DNA of 64,000 nt from contig JARYHS010008074.1 of the NCBI GenBank assembly GCA_031002005.1, positions 268,895,930 to 268,959,929 on the forward strand. The letters run 5' to 3'. The DNA is from Vandiemenella viatica. Lineage: Eukaryota; Arthropoda; Insecta; Orthoptera; Morabidae. The translations under genes and the position numbers were made by a program. Positions within the stretch are counted from its first letter, which is position 1, and the number at the start of each line of letters is the position of its first letter. The notes below the pieces were generated by a model, which saw only the letters and a list, made by a program, of their open reading frames with translations, made no database searches and was not told the DNA's origin. This document shows, in pieces, positions 11,186-21,494 of the stretch.

Positions 11186-11199
11186 TAATAATGTGAATT
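11186..11199. repeat. 14-bp target-site duplication, right
   Basis: It is identical to 3500-3513. Confidence 0.75.
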
Positions 11200-11286
11200 A
11201 ATATTCTGTGTATTCATACAAACTGAAATAGAGAGGACAAGTCCAGATAGGAGTGGTTTTCCTCCCTTTATATGCTTAATAATAAT

Positions 11287-12511
11287 TGACATGTGTGGTA
11301 GCCACTAAGGACTCAGTAGGAAGCATGTGGGGGCATGGTTATAAAGAGCAAGCCTTGTTCAAACATTTTATTGCAAGAATCATTGTCAATGATTGAACTT
11401 ATAGAGAATATCACAAATAATTTAATACAATATAATACATAACAAACTTCGATCTTGCAGATTATGATCTTAATGAATCCTGTAATCACAAATAATATAG
11501 TACAATATAATACATCAGAAGACTTCGATCTTGATGATTATGATCTTAATAAATCCTGTAATCACAAATAATATAGTACAATATAATACATAAGACAGTG
11601 CAATAACAACCAGGTTAAGCCATGAGAATATCCCTCATCACAATATCTCCACTTGTATTAAACATCCAAACAGAAAACCTTACACGCTAGTAAGCATGAT
11701 ATAACAGGGCAGGCTCTCACCAATTTACCATCATGTAACAAATCTACAACTAGTATCAAACACAATTTGTACAGAGGAGGCAAAATACACCAAAAACGAA
11801 GAGGAATCAGTTTACCTCAGCGTTCTTCAATTTAACCTAAGAATCAAGTTCTTACCAAAAGGTTCTGACACACTATAGTGTGTGCACACCGGCGCATAAG
11901 TCGTTACCACTCACACCCACTGATAAGGTGGCGGGAACGATTAGCACCACATATCGGGGAATTTTGTCAATTCCCGTAACACAATTAACAAGAACACAGT
12001 AAGCGACGCACTTTGTAGTTGGAGTCGTCAGGTATTCTATCCCGAATACCCAACAGGGCTAGAAAAAGGCAATTTATCGCCTCGAAGTCACCACCAGCCC
12101 CGACCACCACCATACTCCAGAATCGGCAGAAAACGCTCACCGACACGAGGCGCAGCAGAGGACTTCCTTCGATTAATGGGAGCGAGGAACGGTCTCGGTG
12201 GAATCACAAATCCACCTCAAGTAGTACTTCCAGGCTGCCTGGGCAAGTAACAAGAGCTCACTATACCAGCGGGCCTCTAACGTCGCAGTCTGTTGAGGAA
12301 AGTATTAGGCCCATTGAACCAAGCCGCTGCTGCCAGCCGACTCGCTTCCCGGTCTCGTGTCCCCCAATTATATCAGCTCAATCAGCCGGAAGAGGGCACC
12401 ACCGGGCGACAGCGCTCTCTCTCGGGCGAAACTAGCATGCAGGCTCAGCATCAGAAGACGATCGTGGGGGGGGGGGGAGAATATAAATAAATGCGAGCCG
12501 AGCATGGCTCA
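11287..12511 (-). mobile_element. Solo LTR A (1225 bp)
   Basis: The unit starts TGACATGTGTGG and ends GGCTCA, with ATAAT on both sides (11282-11286, 12512-12516; the right copy lies in an AAT microsatellite, so it is less decisive). It shares with solo LTR B the block CAAGCCTTGTTYAAACATT, the repeated 'cctgtaatcacaaat' type motifs and the terminal GAGCCGAGCAYGGCTCA. An AATAAA on the minus strand (opposite 11367-11372) and a GC-rich half at 11900-12500 fit an LTR read from the minus strand. No internal coding region is attached. The 138-residue frame in it shows no known domain. Confidence 0.7.
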
Positions 12512-14255
12512 ATAATAATAATAATAATAATAATCATGTACTCCATATATACTCTATACTTCTATATAATTGAATATAAGTGCTTTGTAATGAATTTAAT
12601 CGTATAATTATGTATGTAAATAATTTTAATTGTTTCTAAAGTTTGTGACTTATAAATTTCAGCTACATTTTCATTCAAACTGTCTGCATTGCTATAAAAA
12701 TCATTTCATGAATGATTTAACCATAACATATTTTACTGTTGATTTAATACGTCCTTTATTATACTCATTTTTAAAGTGCTTAAATTTTTGCTTTTGTGTG
12801 AAGGAAACAATTGCCCATTTTCAGGTTTCGTAAATGTAAGCACAGAGGCTTGTCACAACCTGTTCAGCAGCCCAAAGTTCAGCAAGCAATTGTTTTTAGT
12901 CGTAAAGTGTTTATCAGTGGTTTGGAGCTTGAAGAAATACCTGCAAAACCATGTTTTTTTTATTAAATAAGAACATAATAATAAATACTTAGGACTTTCA
13001 AATGCATTTTAACAATTTTTATAAATTTATGAACTGTGATTCAGAGTATAGCACTGTTTTTTGTTACCCATGTAGATCTTCAATGCCATCCATGGTAAAT
13101 AAATCACAGATGCTTCTTTGGTATATGTGACAGATATACGCATTACTCATTTTCAAAGACATCTGGCTTTTTTGGCACCAGGAAGCTCACAGTCTAATGT
13201 ATTGGCTGAAGGAGAGGGAGACAGTCATTCTGTACGTACCTTATCATCGTAATTCAATTATGTGTTGTGTGAAATGCTAACAAAGTTCTTGCAAGACCTT
13301 CGAGGACAGTGTTTATTGAATTTGATCAGGCAGCTGCTGCTGCAAAGAACATATGAATGTTAAACTTTCACAAATTCATATTGGAGTCCTTGCCGCCTCT
13401 AAGCAAAAATACATATTTAACTGTAAAAAAAAGTATATTTTAGACAACATTAGAAATGATGTGGAAAAAAGAATTCTGAATTTTGAATCATCGGACAAGA
13501 TTTATGATAATTATCCCATACTAATGTGCATGACTAAGACACTGATTTTTAAGAAATTCAGTGTTTGATGATGTCTGAACTGCAGCATTTGCCTCTTGCT
13601 GATTACCAGCTTCAGCAGTCTTGCATACACAAAAAAACGGGCTAGTGAAAACATGAAGTACTTGCTTTATATGTACAAAGAGGATGCAGCTGTTATCAGG
13701 GTTTGATTGCACTCATACCAAACCAGTTCAAAAATATATAAGCCCTTGATCAAAGCAAACCAAAATGGTTATAAACCTGAAATATAGTTACTGGCAGTGT
13801 GAAGTTAGTGCAAGAATTGTTGGTTATGGTGCTCATGTGGCATCAGTATTATGCTTGTTACATTGACATTGTCAGTTAACTGAAGTAAGGAATCCAATTC
13901 TAACCAACGGTAAGACACTTAAAGATCAGTTACATACTAAGGAATATCAAAATGAAAAATCATAAGTTGAATGTAATAAAAATGAGGAAACTAACATAAT
14001 TATTAACTAAAAATGTTTGCTACACTAGAATTGAAGTGTTCAAAAATCATAATTCTGCCTAGTAGACTTGGTGATTCATATTTTTTTATTTGGCTTCAAA
14101 AGTAGAATCTCATATGATTGAAATGTTTTCTTATATAATCAGGTTTGTATCGCCCATTAAAAATAAAATCATTTCCATATACTAATGGGTAGAACTCCCT
14201 TATTATCTGGGCTCACCCTATTAATTTAATTTCAGTATATCTGGGCTCATCCTGT
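12512..14255. other. Intron with unassigned repeats
   Basis: An AAT microsatellite occupies 12511-12534. From 12640 to 13720 the composition is more even, with short frames in several phases, for example 13353-13568. This could be a decayed element, but I recognise no domain. 13900-14250 is AT-rich. Confidence 0.4.
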
Positions 14256-14931
14256 TAATTTCAATGGTGTGCACACTTTGGTGACAACTTCCCCACTCCC
14301 TTATTAACCAATTTCTTATCATGATTTTTTTCTTTCTTGTTAAATATCATCCATAATTCTTCAAGTGTAACCCCTACCCTTCATCCTCTTTACACTTTGC
14401 AAATTTTAATTTTAAATTCTTTCAGAGTTTTTGGTAAATTATTCATCACTAGCATTGAAAATTTATTCTAATCCTTTACTTCTTTACTACATTAGGAAAT
14501 TTTTCAACTTCCTTATGCCTGAAATCGAGTGCCAGCTTGTGGTAATGATCATCTTTTCACTTCCATGAACCAATCTTAATTCTACAAAATTTTTCCAAAC
14601 CTCATGTCCTCCAACAAATCCTAATCCAGATTGTGTATCATATCAGTTGCTGATTGTGTTTCACAGTAATTTCCAGAGACAAATTAAGCTAATCACATTT
14701 GTATCCCCTCCGACTCCTTTATCTTACACCCAAAATATGAGTCACAAACTACACCACCATATTCAAGCAATAGCCTAGCCACAATTTTGCATTCCTAATT
14801 CCTAACTTTTCTGCTGCATCCCTTCACCTTTTAACCTATAAATAAAGGATTTTGTAAACTTTTCCTACCACCTGTCCAATGTGTTCTGTACAGTTGAGTT
14901 TATTAACATACTAGCAGTTACCTGCAACTTC
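14256..14931 (-). mobile_element. CR1-like LINE copy 1, 3' part
   Basis: It aligns with 56062-56520 and 57830-58000 of the near-complete CR1. Landmarks are the TCTTTCAGAGTTTTTGGTAAATT region, the GCCAGCTTGTGGTAATGATC block and the CTTTTCCTACCACCTGTCCAATG block. It is read on the minus strand and is heavily diverged. It stops at 14931 in the middle of the reverse transcriptase region and continues at about 18375. Confidence 0.8.
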
Positions 14932-15381
14932 GTCCACTTGAACGTGTGTTATAAGAGTTTTTGTTTCTATTCAGAGTACGATCAGCAGAAAAATATCTCA
15001 TTTGTGGTTAAAAATATGCTTAACTTTTTTCCTTGTCTTTTACTCTTCAAAAATAAATAATGTATCTCAAATCCAGGAAATAGATAAGAAATTTGTAATG
15101 CATGCTGAAAGATACAATTGCACACATTACTCACTTAGTGACAATTGACTTCTTGAGCCAATTCTGATTTCATTGTAATCAGAATTCAGCATGGCAGACA
15201 TAATTTTCACTCCAAATCCACTATGCACCATGGAATATTAGTAGTCATTGTGGTCTAGGCTGCATTTCAATCTAACCACAAATTTCGTACTGCTCCTTGA
15301 CAATCAGAATTTTTTTGAAATTAAGATTTTTCGCTTATATTACAAATGGAATTACAATTTTATACATGAGGTGTCATAATA

Positions 15382-16509
15382 CGAGGGTTATTCCAAAAGT
15401 AAAGTCCGGTTAAAAAAAAAATTAAAAATCAATTTTTTTTTCAAAAACAATTGTTTTATTTAATTTTGTTGCATATTTCTCTATTTTTCTACATAATTTC
15501 CATGCTTATTTAAACATTTGTCACATCGTTCAACAAGCTTTTGAATGCCTAAGTCGTAGAAATCGGCCGCCTGCGAAGATAACCAGTTTTTAACTGCTTC
15601 TTTCACTTCATCATCTGTGTCGAAGCGCTTGCCACCAAGAAACTCCTTTAGCAGTATGCTGCTTTATTGATCGTTGTCCCTCTTTCCATAAAGTCGACTA
15701 ACAATACTCCATGTCTACCCCAAAACAAGGTCGCCATAACCTTGCGTGTTGAGATTGTCTGCTTTGCCTTGACCTTGACTGGCGATGACGTGTGACGCCA
15801 TTCCATCGACTGACGTTTAGACTCGGGGGTTATGTGAGAAACCCGTGTCTCATCCCCTGTGACAATATGGTCTAAAAGACTGTCACCATCCTTATGATAT
15901 CGCTCCAAAAGAACAAGAGCATAAGCCATTCTTTCCAGTTGTTGGGACTCAGTAAGCAGCCTGGGAACCCAACGGGCACACAATTTGTGAAAATTCAAAT
16001 GTTCAGACACAATTCTGTATAAAGTCGTTCTACTCACATTCGGGAAATCTACTCGTACGAGTATTTCGAGATCTGAAATAGTGAATCGTCGATCTTCACG
16101 AATTTTTTGGTCAACCGCATTGACCAAATCTTCTGAAATCACTGATGGTGGTTCATCATGCACATTTTCCCGTCCTTCATTAAAAGCTCGCACCCACTTG
16201 CGCACTTTACTGTCACTCATTATGTTAGAACCGTAAACTTCAGTAATCTGCCGATGAATTTCTGCCGCTGAAACGTTTCTTGCAGACAAAAACCGTATCA
16301 CTGCCCTTACTTCACAATCGGCGGGCCGATAAATTGTCTTAAACATTGTGAACTGACACTACAAACAGCACACAGCAACAGTAACAACACTAATGGTGGC
16401 GCTTGACGCGCAAGGCATGCCGGGAGTCGGCGCGCATGCGGGTTTTGTCCTTGGCGCCCCAATTCAAATAGTTACAGCGAATCGGACCTTAGTTTTGGAA
16501 TAACCCTCG
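15382..16509 (-). mobile_element. Mariner transposon, internally deleted
   Basis: The inverted repeats begin CGAGGGTTATTCCAAAA at both ends and stay similar for about 28 bp. A TA dinucleotide flanks each end (15380-15381, 16510-16511). It is 1128 bp long and encodes a truncated transposase on the minus strand. Confidence 0.95.
15481..16346 (-). pseudogene. Mariner transposase, deleted and truncated
   Basis: The first 232 residues form a long open frame (15648-16346). It contains an N-terminal paired helix-turn-helix DNA-binding region (residues about 10-115), the linker motif WVPRLLTESQQ (126-136), and the first catalytic aspartate D165 in VTGDETRV. The catalytic core then ends abruptly after ERGTTINKAAYC. 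A different frame (15481-15651) supplies only the C-terminal tail, starting LKEFLGGKRFDTDDE. The segment with the second and third aspartates is missing, so the enzyme cannot cut DNA. The HDEPPSV stretch also lacks a few residues usual in this subfamily. The intact DNA-binding half could in principle still bind the ends. Confidence 0.92.
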
Positions 16510-17716
16510 TAGTTCATGCACGCAACTGAAGATGTCTGCTTGTGAACTTACACAATTTAAAAGGATTTAATGCTAAGTACAATTTATATTTCCTTCTCTG
16601 GAAGTATTGTTATATATATTTTGATACAAATTTGGTACAATGTGATATATGAAGTCACTAAATTTGGGCAGTTCGCATTTCAACCAAGCCACTAACTCCA
16701 CTAATATTGCCGTTAGAAGCTCAGAGCTTCTATCTCTTACACTTTAATACATTCACTATATTGCGTGTTAGTGATGTGATGGCTATATAACCTTAACCAT
16801 TAATTTCAAATCGTGATACCAAAACAACTGCTAAATACCTGAATATGACACTGGCAATATGGCTCTCGTGAAAGCAAAGTAAATACTGAATGCATGTCGA
16901 ACTACATTTACTATGGCTTCAGCATCATAACAATTATTAAAGCAAAATAATTTAAAAATATATACTGAAATTCTTGTCACTTGCGCTGGATGATGAAAAA
17001 TGCAATATTCATTACAACTGTTAATAGAACTTATGCTAACATTGTGGATCAAGTTTACATCACAATACAGTGACTGTGCTATTGCGTGTGATTTAGTCCA
17101 GTTGCAGTTCCTACTAAAGGTATATAATAAAATTAATTGTGATAATTTATGCTTTGCTAAATAGGAATCCTAATATTGAAAATGTTGCTACTACTCAAAA
17201 TGTATTTGTGATGCATTTAATGTGTTAAGTTGTGTCCATATCATTTGATTTTGTAGCGGCAATATTAGCGGAGATAGTGGTTAGGTTGAAATGCAACCTA
17301 GAGCAGAATGTTGCAGCTTAAGGCAGGAGGAATTCAGCTATTATTAGTAATAAATAAGCTGCTTTCATAAGCGTTGTGTTAGTGACGACATGTATTATAA
17401 TGTAAACTACACCAAACATTGTTTGTTCAAATGAAAATTTCTACATTAGGCCATTGAATATATTCATTTTAAGTAAAAGATCTAATAGCTATTTTCAGAG
17501 TCCTGAACATCAAGTAAAAAGTGCTGTAGGGAATGGTTATCTTCGGTTAGGTTTTAAATTTTGGTAAATATAATTTGTAATGTTACATAGAGTGTATGGT
17601 AATAAAAAAGAAGACACTTAGTAAATAAGTTGAACAAAGGTAGAATCAAAACCATGACAAATTTGCAATGAACATACAAATTGCTACAATGACATTTCGC
17701 ACACCACCATTTTGGC

Positions 17717-17785
17717 AATGTTGGGTTTTCTTCTCCATCTAGTGCAGCTAATAGCTGCACTAGACGGAGAAGAAAACCCAACATT
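17717..17785. repeat. 33-bp near-perfect hairpin
   Basis: The left arm 17717-17749 and right arm 17753-17785 are complementary over 33 bases with a single mismatch, around a 3-nt loop. The arms are not AT-simple; the arm core is GGTTTTCTTCTCC. See findings. Confidence 0.9.
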
Positions 17786-18374
17786 AGTATAGCAGCTAAG
17801 GATATTGACCTAAGTATTCAAAACCATTTTGGCACTTTAGTGTACCAAGTTTGCTGCTGGTATAGTCTTAGTATTTTATATTTTTTTAAGCTTTGATTTT
17901 TTACATATATTATGAACAGAGCTACAATGTGATACCTTATATGTCATACTATTTCATGTACTCTGCTGAAGACATCTGAACTTAAGATTTAAAAAAAATT
18001 TAAGGTTAAGTACAGATTTACATTTCCTTCTCCTGAAATATTATTTTATCTAGCGCATCTGTTTTAGCACTTTTAAACTAAGCACACACATGAATATATC
18101 AGAAGAGTCTTACTTTATTTCTGAAATGCAGTGTTTGCAAGTCATACATAAAAAGCAAAGAGTAAACATGGCACTGTGGTCTACAGAGGAAGAAACTCTT
18201 TAGCATTTACAAAACTATAATATCAATTTCTAAAGGAACTATTCGTATCCTATGTCACTATGCATGCAATTTACTAACTAAGTGCCAAATTTCATCTGTT
18301 GACAAATTAAGGCATGATTGAGGCTAACAGTACATCCAACATACATCCAAACTTTGTCATTTATTTAGATATAG

Positions 18375-18995
18375 ATGGATGATATGCAAAGATATTTACA
18401 CATCAAGTCTTTAACAAAAAAATACCCCATAATCTTAAACAACCTTAGGTTGTTATTTTATTTTTATTTTTTTAAATCAGTGTATCTAATAATCTGACTT
18501 TTGTTGACATTTACCTTCATCCCATGTTGTCCTACCCAGTTAGAGATGTTCTGTCCAGGTCATCCAGCAGCTGTTCACAGTATTTTTTTTTTTTTTTTTT
18601 AAATACTGTTTGTACCAAATATCATCAGCAAAACAACTTCTAACTGTAAACTATCAACACAGTGATCCATTAGAATAATGAATGGTAATGGTCCCCGTGG
18701 CACTGCCATTTTCATTTCCACCACTTTTAGTACTGCAGTTCCTACTCTAATGCTTTGCTTTCTACCTTTCAAGATTTACTTAATGCAGCAAACCATTTTT
18801 CATCTACTCCAATGGTTTTCATGCTATTTAACACCATTTTATGTATTGCACTGTCAAATACCTTAGAAAGATCTATTATTACACCAGCAACTTGGCCTCC
18901 CTTCTCCATTTCATCTGAAATGTCTTGCATATTGTTAGAATCAAAGCTGATACCGGAGTACACATCAGCCTTGAACTCTTTAGCTAGTAGCTTGC
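18375..18995 (-). pseudogene. CR1 copy 1, reverse transcriptase fragment
   Basis: The minus-strand frame 18769-19017 reads SDEMEKGGQVAGVIIDLSK, VFD and GVDEKWF. These align with SDEMDKEGQIDSVALDLSKA and GVDEKVICW of the CR1 at 57853-58692, i.e. motif A of the reverse transcriptase. The catalytic FADD region lies in non-coding decay near 18600, where a T run of about 18 occurs. It is cut near 18995 by another insertion. Confidence 0.85.
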
Positions 18996-20440
18996 ACTTC
19001 CAAATAAATTTTGTCAAAAATATTAAAATAAAGTTCCAACTGTGCGAAAATGTTAGACCGTAAATACGTTTGGAAATTAAATCAACTGCAGATTAACATG
19101 GTCGCCACTCTCTATTTCAACCTTCAGAGAGAAAAGGGTTGAGTTTAAACTATGAAAATAAAGTCACTTGTAGAATTCACCATTAATATATTCTGATTTC
19201 AAAAATCCACAAAAAAGTTCACAAATACAGTTTATTCGGCTATCAGATATTCATTTCAAAAGATTGCAAGTTACGAATTTCAGAAGACAGACAGTCCAAA
19301 ACCCCTGAAAACTATACGTTACTTTTTCATTGTCTCGACCGCATTTTACTATTTCACAAAAATTCCATTATGGCCGCTACTAATGCACATGACTGGCTAC
19401 TGGCAGGAGTGCCAACCTCCAGTTCTCGCACCAGAGCTACACAAGTTCTACTCACATGGATTTCCACAAGAAACTGAGCCATCTTGGCTCGAAAAGCTCT
19501 ATATAGGACAACCAAATCACTTGAATCCCAGGATGTAGTGGCTCCAAGATACTAACTGGAGGGCTTCCAAATTTTAGTATTATTTAGAGACAGAAATTAT
19601 AAACAACTTTCCCCCTTGGATATTTTTTGAAAACTTAATGGTTTAGCAGTAATTAATTTTCTCCTGTTTGCAGCATAGGAGTCTTGACGTCACTGGTCAA
19701 AAGTGTAGCCTTACCTAGAAAAAGTTCCTAGTTAGTCCTCCATATTCAAAATTCAAATTAAACAAAAATTAAAAGAGTTTATAGCTCTGAAAGTAAGGCT
19801 TACCGGTATCTGAAAAAAATAATTTTAGTATGGTATTTACAGTGTCCAATACATCTTTTCAAAGTAATTTTATCCCCTGACTGTGCTTAGTTTAGCCGTA
19901 AAAAGTTTATATAAGCCAGCAATGTGTGAATTTAGATGCAGTATCTTTTAAAAATTCCTTTCAAACTTTATTTACTGTGCAGAACTTCTCAAAAATTTTA
20001 TCACGGTGTTCAGAAAGAATTATGGTTGTAAGAACCATATCGCTTAGTATCCAAAATGCTTTAAATGTGTTATATTTAATTTTTGAAAGTGCCGGTTGAT
20101 TAAAAACTTATTTTCTTACTTTAAATGGCTTGGAACCATATATTATGTGTTATTTACTGCAAAATTCTGTTTCTCCGGTTTAATTATTATTATAAATATA
20201 CTTTACTGTGACGAAAAGTGTTAAATAATGACTATATGGTCTCGTAACAAAAATCGAGTGTTTACAAGCTGAACTATTGAGGATTGCTATGATTTAGGGG
20301 AGTTTAAAGGTTACTTTTTATCATCAACTGTCTATTTAAAGGTGTTATTATATATGAGTAAGTTTTCTGATTTTAAATCTCCCTGTATTAGGATATAAGC
20401 TGTAGTATCAGCTTCTGTATGATTCCCGTCCCCCATATCT
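18996..20440. mobile_element. 1.4-kb unclassified insertion in CR1 copy 1
   Basis: CR1 resumes at about 20441 with the CAGACTGTAATTTTCAACCC block that matches 58675. The inserted block has no frame above 60 codons, a modestly GC-richer middle (19330-19560), and no terminal inverted repeats that I could see. A solo LTR is possible but I could not define its ends. Confidence 0.45.
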
Positions 20441-20570
20441 GATGTCAAATTAATCAGACTGTAATTTTCAACCCTATTTGTTGCTCCTCCTTTATAGATG
20501 ACTACTTTTGTCTAACTTTTCGAGTCCTCTCTGGTAAGCAGCAAGAATATGTAAGAATAACAAATTAGGA
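20441..20570 (-). mobile_element. CR1 copy 1, last recognisable piece
   Basis: It matches 58675-58770 (GTAATTTTCAAC, the CTCCTTTAT block, GAAGCAGCAA-like). The upstream part of this LINE is missing or unrecognisable beyond 20570. Confidence 0.7.
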
Positions 20571-21410
20571 TAGGGAAATTAGCCACCATTTACATTTAGA
20601 TAATGGATGTGGGATGCAATCACACAGAAAAGACAAAAACACACATGATATAGAAATTTCTGGTCTATCCCTTTGTCAACAGGAGATTTAACGATAAAGT
20701 ATGCTCGCTGCCATAGGACTCACTTTGTAGCAAGCATAAGCAAGCATTTATGATTGGGTGATTGTTGTGGGTCTGGTTGTTTCTTGATTGCAGGTTCGAA
20801 TTCTACTAAGTTACAAGGTCGCCATTTAGTTCACTTCAGATTTGTTCTCCAAACACACAAGTACACATCCACCACCACCAATAAATCTACTTCTTGACTT
20901 CTTATCCTCACATTGCAGGCTCTGAACCACGCTATCAATAACTCAGTTTGTACACTTTGTTACAACTCCTAACAGTGTATTAATCTTCACGAAGAACTAT
21001 CACCTAGCTACGTGCAAATAACATTTTACTACTGTTCCGTCTGCTCAACACAGTAACACCGGGCATGCTGCCAACTTATTACAGGCACACTGCCACTTGC
21101 AACCGATCTCTTCTACAGTTCATTGCAGACTAATTAGTGATTTGCAACATACATTGTGTTGCCTTATTTGTCTGCTCTAACGTATTGCTGGAGCGTGCAG
21201 CCGTACTTAATACCGAGTGCGCAGCTAACACAATGCGACTGTAGCGTCCAACTCCCTACCGATCTCTGAGACAGTCCTCGGCAGACTGCCTTCAACAATC
21301 AACTTTGCTCCTCGTATCTCTGTCTCTACAATGCTTCATTCCGATTTATCGCTTTACACATTATATCCATGGTTTTATACTGTCTCGCCACAGAGAACAT
21401 TATGAGGGGC

Positions 21411-21411
<1 letters not shown>
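20571..21411. other. Unassigned, moderately GC-rich block
   Basis: No reading frame or inverted ends were identified. The evenness of base composition compared with the AT-rich intron suggests an inserted, LTR-like or non-coding element, but this is a guess. Confidence 0.35.

Positions 21412-21450
<39 letters not shown>
21412..21450. repeat. 39-base poly(T) tract
   Basis: This is an uninterrupted T run. It could be the poly(A) tail of a minus-strand retro-insertion covering the block to its left, or a simple-repeat expansion. Confidence 0.9.
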
Positions 21451-21455
<5 letters not shown>

Positions 21456-21494
21456 CAGATAGATAAAATATAATATATACAAAAAAAATTTGTA

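Larger units (their letters stand above)
14932..18374. mobile_element. 3.4-kb unclassified insertion in CR1 copy 1
   Basis: CR1 sequence is continuous if this block is removed. Its left end, CTAGCAGTTACCTGCAACTT, and its right end, near AACTTTGTCATTTATTTAGA, resemble the ends of a repeat widespread in arthropods. I cannot assign its class. It holds the mariner copy, a near-perfect hairpin at 17717-17785, and inverted or direct copies of a 'gcatttcaacc..gccac' motif at about 15265, 16675 and 17280. No reverse transcriptase was recognised. Confidence 0.55.

Noticed and set aside
12019..12435. 138-codon frame in the GC-rich block
   Set aside because: It lies in solo LTR A. GC-rich LTR sequence gives chance open frames, and there is no domain or start context.
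13353..13568. Possible small host gene or exon
   Set aside because: There are no splice signals in good context, no family resemblance and lysine-rich AT composition.
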